DNA of 6,519 nucleotides, from positions 1 to 6,519 of the forward strand of contig JAYEIF010000001.1 in the NCBI GenBank assembly GCA_034659895.1, written 5' to 3'. The DNA is from B120-G9 sp034659895. Lineage in GTDB: Bacteria > Zixibacteria > MSB-5A5 > GN15 > FEB-12. The notes under the pieces were generated by a model that saw only the letters and a list, made by a program, of their open reading frames with translations, was not told the DNA's origin and made no database searches. Both the position numbers and the translations under genes were made by a program. Positions 1 through 6,519 of the stretch are shown here, one piece after another (within the stretch, counting starts at the first letter, position 1; every line of letters begins with the position of its first letter).

Positions 1-72
<72 letters not shown>

Positions 73-160
73 TTTTTTATTACCTTTCAACAAGTTTGTT
101 TGAATGGAATACTTTTAACCCACTGTTATGGGCTTGTTGAACCTGGCCATCATTTTCATT

Positions 161-184
161 AGGGCGGAGACAAGCCCCGTCCCT
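161..184. other. Hairpin with one bulge inside the intergenic element
   Basis: AGGGCGG (161-167) pairs with CCG-T-CCCT (177-184), giving seven base pairs with T180 bulged and a nine-base loop. Its last two bases are shared with the next hairpin at 183-212, so the two cannot both form fully. Confidence 0.4.
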
Positions 185-212
185 ACGCGGTTGTGGAGTA
201 TCTTCCGCGTAG
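183..212. other. Perfect 8-bp hairpin in the intergenic element
   Basis: CTACGCGG (183-190) is the exact reverse complement of CCGCGTAG (205-212), with a 14-base loop. No T-run follows on either strand, so it does not look like an intrinsic terminator. It is better explained as part of the palindromic element around it. Confidence 0.5.
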
Positions 213-234
213 AGTGCGGCTTTATGCTGACGTG

Positions 235-260
235 CCTGTCGGCGCACAGGAAGTGCGCCG
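235..260. other. Two mutually exclusive hairpins in the intergenic element
   Basis: CGGCGCAC (240-247) and GTGCGCCG (253-260) form a perfect, GC-rich 8-bp stem with a five-base loop. The same bases can instead form CCTGT/ACAGG (235-239 with 246-250) around a six-base loop. The two folds share bases 240-250 and exclude each other. A small GGCG-TGT-CGCC hairpin follows at 262-272. The longer stem should be the more stable. Whether the region is ever transcribed is unknown. Confidence 0.5.
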
Positions 261-371
261 TGGCGTGTCGCCCGTTCTCAACCACATCCACAACAAACTG
301 ATTGCTTTCAACTTTTTCAACAAGTCCTTATCACACCGCCATATATGGTACTTTTCGGCAGACGTTTACAG

Positions 372-800
372 TTACGCCATTTCTATCATCTCCACATCAA
401 ATGTCAAGGTTTTGCCAGCTAACGGATGATTGGCGTCCAGAGCAACCTTATCATCTTCGATTTTAACAATCGTCACAAGCAGTTTCTGACCATCGGATTT
501 TTGTATCTGCAGTTGCAGACCGATCTCGGGAGTGATATTCTCAGGGAAATCGGATTGGTTGGCTTCCACTATCAAATCATCACGGTGGGGACCATAGGCA
601 TCTTCAGATGGAATGGTGATCGTCTTTTTATCACCTGTCTCCATACCGACCAGACCCTTTTCAAAACCGGGTATGACGGCATTATCACCTAGTTTAACCT
701 CGAGTGGATCGCGACCCTCGGAGCTGTCAAATACCGTGCCATCCTCTAGTTTACCCGTGTAGTGCACCTTTACCGTGTTACCATCGTTTGCAGGACTCAT
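372..800 (-). CDS. SlyD-like FKBP-type peptidyl-prolyl cis-trans isomerase (short, no metal-binding tail)
   Basis: This 142-residue protein belongs to the FKBP family, which catalyses cis-trans isomerisation of proline peptide bonds and helps proteins fold. The N-terminal FKBP part (about 8-70) has VHYTGKL, DGTVFDSS, the pocket motif VIPGFEKGL and the strand-ending AYG at 68-70. An insert of roughly 71-122 replaces the usual flap, as in the IF chaperone domain of SlyD and SlpA. The chain returns to the FKBP fold with the SlyD-type signature NHPLAGKTLTFDVE at about 124-137. It stops there, so the histidine- and cysteine-rich nickel-binding tail of E. coli SlyD is absent. No signal peptide is seen, so it is probably cytoplasmic. 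The start is supported by GGAGG five bases upstream. It lies 197 nt downstream of the signalling operon on the same strand and probably has its own promoter. SlyD and SlpA/FkpB cannot be separated from this sequence alone. Confidence 0.95.
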   Translation of the reverse strand: MSPANDGNTVKVHYTGKLEDGTVFDSSEGRDPLEVKLGDNAVIPGFEKGLVGMETGDKKTITIPSEDAYGPHRDDLIVEANQSDFPENITPEIGLQLQIQKSDGQKLLVTIVKIEDDKVALDANHPLAGKTLTFDVEMIEMA

Positions 801-805
801 GAAAA

Positions 806-810
806 CCTCC
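806..810 (-). promoter_or_regulatory. Shine-Dalgarno site of the FKBP gene
   Basis: On the minus strand GGAGG lies five bases before the ATG at 800-798. It fixes the start of the FKBP reading frame. Confidence 0.85.
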
Positions 811-850
811 GTTCATCTAATATGTTTGCGTTCTAATTCATCACATGAAA

Positions 851-862
851 GGACCGGAGTCC
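851..862 (-). other. Short hairpin with a UNCG-class tetraloop in the FKBP leader
   Basis: The minus strand reads GGAC-TCCG-GTCC. This is a four-pair stem closed by C-G around TCCG, an RNA tetraloop of the stable cUNCGg class. Only three T residues follow, so it is a poor terminator. It sits about 40 nt ahead of the Shine-Dalgarno site and would lie in the 5' leader if the promoter proposed upstream is used. It may protect the mRNA end or be incidental. Confidence 0.3.
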
Positions 863-890
863 AAAATCAGTTAGAAAATTTGTTGTGTGC

Positions 891-920
891 ATACTAAGGA
901 AATGCCGGATACTAATGCAA
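891..920 (-). promoter_or_regulatory. Possible sigma-70-type promoter for the FKBP gene
   Basis: On the minus strand TTGCAT (920-915) and TAGTAT (896-891) are 18 bases apart. Each matches the sigma-70 consensus at four of six positions. Transcription would begin near 884 and give a leader of about 80 nt. This is the best pair I found in the 197-nt gap, but AT-rich DNA yields such matches by chance. Confidence 0.25.
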
Positions 921-997
921 GTATAATCTGAACAAGTATTATATCGCCTGCTCAGAAGATGGTAAAGATAAGAAATATCGTGGATTTTAGCCAGTAA

Positions 998-1648
998 TCA
1001 GCCGCCATCACTCTCAGTAGTAATAGCTTCTTTATTTTCAGTAGTTTTATTTTTATTATCTATTTCTGGAAAATACTTCGCCATACAGTCGGGACAAATA
1101 CTGTGGCTTAATTCTGCCTTTGAATGCTTGCTGATATATTCTTCTACTGAACCCCAGTAACCGGAATCGTCCCTTACCTTTTTACACCAAGCACAGATGG
1201 GTAAAATACCCTGTAGTTGATCAACATGGTCAAGAGTATCCTGAAGCTCATTGATATTATCCATCAACGCTTTCTGCAATCGAATTGTCCTGATGCCGGC
1301 ATTAATACGGGCGTTAAGCTCAATCGCATTAAACGGCTTAGATACAAAATCATCCGCCCCTGAATCCAAAGCTTGTGCAAGTTCCTTTGCACTGCTTTTT
1401 GCAGTTAACATAATTACATAAGTTAAAGGATTATCCTTGTTACTTTTGATTGCTTCACAAACCTCGAGACCATCTTTCCCCGGCATCATCCAGTCAAGGA
1501 TTGCTATTTCAAAGGACGAGTCTTGCTTGTAAGCTTCTATGGCGGTTTCTCCGTCATTGCAAGAAACAACTTCGTGGTCGGCTTTTTTGAGAATTGCCTC
1601 GAGGACTTTTCTCGAAAACGCATCATCTTCCGCAATGAGTATCTTCAT
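998..1648 (-). CDS. Response regulator: receiver domain, coiled-coil linker and C-terminal paired-CxxC motif
   Basis: This 216-residue protein is the last gene of the phosphorelay operon. Residues 1-118 form a complete receiver: acidic pocket E7-D8-D9, phospho-acceptor D52 in LDWMMP, conserved T82 and K104 in SKPF. A helical, probably coiled-coil stretch follows at about 119-147. The C-terminal part carries C152-x2-C155 in LPICAWCKK and C185-x2-C188 in ICPDC, with RDDSGYW and HSKAELSHS between. This tail recurs at the ends of bacterial receiver and PAS proteins. Two CxxC pairs suggest metal (zinc) binding, although its function is not established to my knowledge. Residues 194-216 are polar and probably disordered. 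No helix-turn-helix or enzymatic output is present. GGAG lies seven bases before the start, and only 14 nt separate it from the double-receiver gene upstream. It probably receives phosphate from the HPt protein at D52 and signals by protein contact. Confidence 0.94.
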   Translation of the reverse strand: MKILIAEDDAFSRKVLEAILKKADHEVVSCNDGETAIEAYKQDSSFEIAILDWMMPGKDGLEVCEAIKSNKDNPLTYVIMLTAKSSAKELAQALDSGADDFVSKPFNAIELNARINAGIRTIRLQKALMDNINELQDTLDHVDQLQGILPICAWCKKVRDDSGYWGSVEEYISKHSKAELSHSICPDCMAKYFPEIDNKNKTTENKEAITTESDGG

Positions 1649-1662
1649 ATTATATCTCCATT

Positions 1663-2382
1663 TTATTTGTAATGTGCACGCACCTTATCTGAAATTTCTG
1701 TATTGTGAAATGGTTTTGCGATAAAGTCATCCGCTCCTGTAGCGACAATTTCATCCCTACTGTATTCATTGCGCCCGGATATCAGAATGACAGGGATGGA
1801 CATATTGATTTCTTTTATATATGACAGTAACTTGAAACCGTCCATCTCCGGCATAGCAATATCGGATATAACCATCGCCACTTTATTATTTTTTATTATT
1901 TCAATAGCATCATTGCCGGACTTCGCTGTCATAACTTTATATAAGTCTCGTTTCAAAAAGGCAACGATAATACCTCGCATCAACTCTTCATCGTCCACCA
2001 CCAGCACAGCTCCCGGGCTGTTTTCTGCCGCTTTCTTCACTTTTGGGATCAGGATAGCCTCTTTGACTGGTTTGATGACATATCCTGCAATTCCAACTTC
2101 AATTCCTTTCACTAATGATGCCTTGTCATTGAGAGCGGTGCAGAGAATTACAGGGATTTTATTCAGACGTTTGTCAGTATTTAGAAGACGAGTAAACATG
2201 AATCCGTCTATATGAGGCATCATGACATCTGAAATAATAACGTCGACGAGCTCACCATTTTTCAGAAAGTCCATGGCTGCTTTGGCAGACCCCATTGCTT
2301 CAACTTCGATGGAGTTCTTTTCAAGTATCGAAACAATCAGTTTCTGCGAAAGCTTATCATCCTCAACGACCAAAACTCTCAT
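1663..2382 (-). CDS. Tandem double-receiver protein without an output domain
   Basis: The 239 residues are almost entirely two receiver domains. The first (about 1-120) has E7-D8-D9, phospho-acceptor D52 in SDVMMP, T82 and K104 in IKP. The second (about 124-239) has D130-D131-E132, D174 in SDIAMP, S202 in the Thr/Ser position and K223 in AKPF. Both sets of phosphorylation residues are intact, so both domains look able to accept phosphate. No DNA-binding, cyclic-nucleotide or methyltransferase domain follows. Its ATG overlaps the stop of the HPt gene in an ATGA arrangement (4 nt), which suggests translational coupling; the nearest purine-rich sequence, AAAGGG, is about ten bases upstream. Proteins of this shape can act as a phosphate sink, a relay hub or an anti-adaptor. 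Which applies here cannot be told, but a role downstream of the HPt partner is strongly suggested by position. Confidence 0.94.
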   Translation of the reverse strand: MRVLVVEDDKLSQKLIVSILEKNSIEVEAMGSAKAAMDFLKNGELVDVIISDVMMPHIDGFMFTRLLNTDKRLNKIPVILCTALNDKASLVKGIEVGIAGYVIKPVKEAILIPKVKKAAENSPGAVLVVDDEELMRGIIVAFLKRDLYKVMTAKSGNDAIEIIKNNKVAMVISDIAMPEMDGFKLLSYIKEINMSIPVILISGRNEYSRDEIVATGADDFIAKPFHNTEISDKVRAHYK

Positions 2383-2723
2383 TTTACAGATGCCCTTTCG
2401 TGAGTCTTTATATCCTGAATCAGTTCCTCCATACTGTGCTTTAGCTGTTCGAGTGCTATATTTGCCTGTTGCAAATCTTTATTTATTCCCATAGTTTCAA
2501 GCGCTATTACTTGATCTAATGCGGTATTTGCCCCCATACTGCTGAGAGATCCTTTTAGCGTGTGTGCCGCTTCGTGTAGTTGTTGCGGTTGATTTTCTTG
2601 AATTGCTTTTTCTATGCTGGCGATATAATTCGGATATTCTTCCATAAAGATGTCTATAAGTTCCCCTACGAGTTCCTCATCCCCGCCTGCGGTCTCCAAC
2701 AATTTGTTGTAATCAAAATTCAT
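2379..2723 (-). CDS. Stand-alone HPt (histidine phosphotransfer) protein
   Basis: This 114-residue, all-helical protein matches the HPt family in length and pattern. The N-terminal part (DEELVGELIDIFMEE, about 15-29) is the usual first helix, and EAAHTLKGSLSSMGA carries the phospho-acceptor His54 with the conserved K57-G58. HPt proteins have no enzymatic activity; they pass phosphate between the receiver of a hybrid kinase and downstream response regulators. The neighbouring hybrid kinase ends in two receivers and lacks its own HPt domain, so this gene supplies the missing step. GGAGG at 2734-2738 lies ten bases before the start, a slightly long spacing; another ATG nearer the site (2730-2728) runs into a stop after three codons. 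It begins 25 nt after the kinase stop, and its own stop overlaps the next start by 4 nt. Confidence 0.95.
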   Translation of the reverse strand: MNFDYNKLLETAGGDEELVGELIDIFMEEYPNYIASIEKAIQENQPQQLHEAAHTLKGSLSSMGANTALDQVIALETMGINKDLQQANIALEQLKHSMEELIQDIKTHERASVK

Positions 2724-2733
2724 ATTTCATTAA

Positions 2734-2738
2734 CCTCC
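2734..2738 (-). promoter_or_regulatory. Shine-Dalgarno site of the HPt gene
   Basis: GGAGG on the minus strand lies in the 25-nt gap between the kinase stop and the HPt start, ten bases before the ATG. A competing ATG three bases from it opens only a three-codon frame, so the farther ATG is the real start. Confidence 0.7.
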
Positions 2739-2748
2739 ATTTTTCTGT

Positions 2749-6519
<3,771 letters not shown>

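Larger units (their letters stand above)
130..327. repeat. Hairpin-rich intergenic element bounded by an imperfect inverted repeat
   Basis: This fills most of the gene-free stretch between the tRNA and the FKBP gene. Its ends are an inverted repeat of 12 bases with 11 matching: GGGCTTGTTGAA at 130-141 against TTCAACAAGTCC at 316-327. Inside are a second inverted pair (GTTGTGG 190-196 with CCACAAC 288-294) and several local hairpins: 161-184, 183-212, 240-260 and 262-272. A third copy of the end motif, TTTCAACAAGT, lies at 85-95 in the same orientation as the copy at 315-325. A 78-codon open frame crosses the region but matches no protein I recognise, and its residues track the hairpin arms, so I treat the element as non-coding. 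It could be a miniature inverted-repeat element, a REP-like palindromic repeat, or a structured RNA. Without other copies from the genome these cannot be told apart. Confidence 0.55.

Noticed and set aside
116..135. CCCA/TGGG hairpin after the tRNA as a terminator
   Set aside because: Only four pairs with a six-base loop and no following T-run; it is adjacent to the repeat end and not convincing as a terminator.
339..348. Perfect palindrome CCATATATGG downstream of the FKBP gene
   Set aside because: Too short and AT-rich in its core, with no T-run, to be called a terminator or operator; the eukaryotic CArG-box resemblance is coincidental.
193..429. A 78-codon plus-strand open frame in the region between the tRNA and the FKBP gene
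   Set aside because: It crosses the hairpin element, runs into the end of the opposite-strand FKBP gene, has no clear Shine-Dalgarno site and matches no family I recognise.

Overview
The window looks like chromosomal DNA from a Gram-negative-type bacterium with many multidomain sensor kinases. I could not identify the organism. Base composition is moderate: hand-counted 60-base rows ranged from about 32 to 60% GC. No transposase, integrase, phage or plasmid gene is visible. The long PAS/GAF hybrid kinase, free-standing receivers, and a receiver with a C-terminal paired-CxxC tail suggest a Deltaproteobacterium-like or candidate-phylum lineage, but this is only an inference.

Layout: (1) Positions 1-72 hold a plus-strand tRNA-Lys (anticodon CTT) missing only its first base. 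(2) Positions 73-371 hold no credible gene. Instead there is a hairpin-rich element at about 130-327, bounded by an 11/12-match inverted repeat and probably a dispersed intergenic repeat or miniature element. (3) Positions 372-800, minus strand, encode a short SlyD-like FKBP prolyl isomerase with a good Shine-Dalgarno site. (4) Positions 801-997 are a gap that probably holds the FKBP promoter and leader. (5) Positions 998-6519, all minus strand, form a tight four-gene signalling operon. In transcription order these are a large hybrid histidine kinase whose N-terminus lies beyond the window (four visible PAS domains, GAF, HisKA, HATPase, two receivers), a separate HPt protein, a protein made of two receiver domains, and a receiver protein ending in a C-x2-C...C-x2-C motif.

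How they work together: gaps are 25 nt, a 4-nt ATGA overlap, and 14 nt, so the four signalling genes are very probably co-transcribed. Every phospho-acceptor of a multistep phosphorelay is present: kinase His735, receiver Asp1031 and Asp1178, HPt His54, then Asp52 and Asp174 of the double receiver and Asp52 of the last receiver (residues counted from the visible starts). No protein in the set has a recognisable DNA-binding, GGDEF, EAL, HD-GYP or methyltransferase output. The visible end point is therefore protein-protein signalling, possibly through the cysteine tail of the last gene. The FKBP gene lies downstream on the same strand but 197 nt away and is probably transcribed separately.
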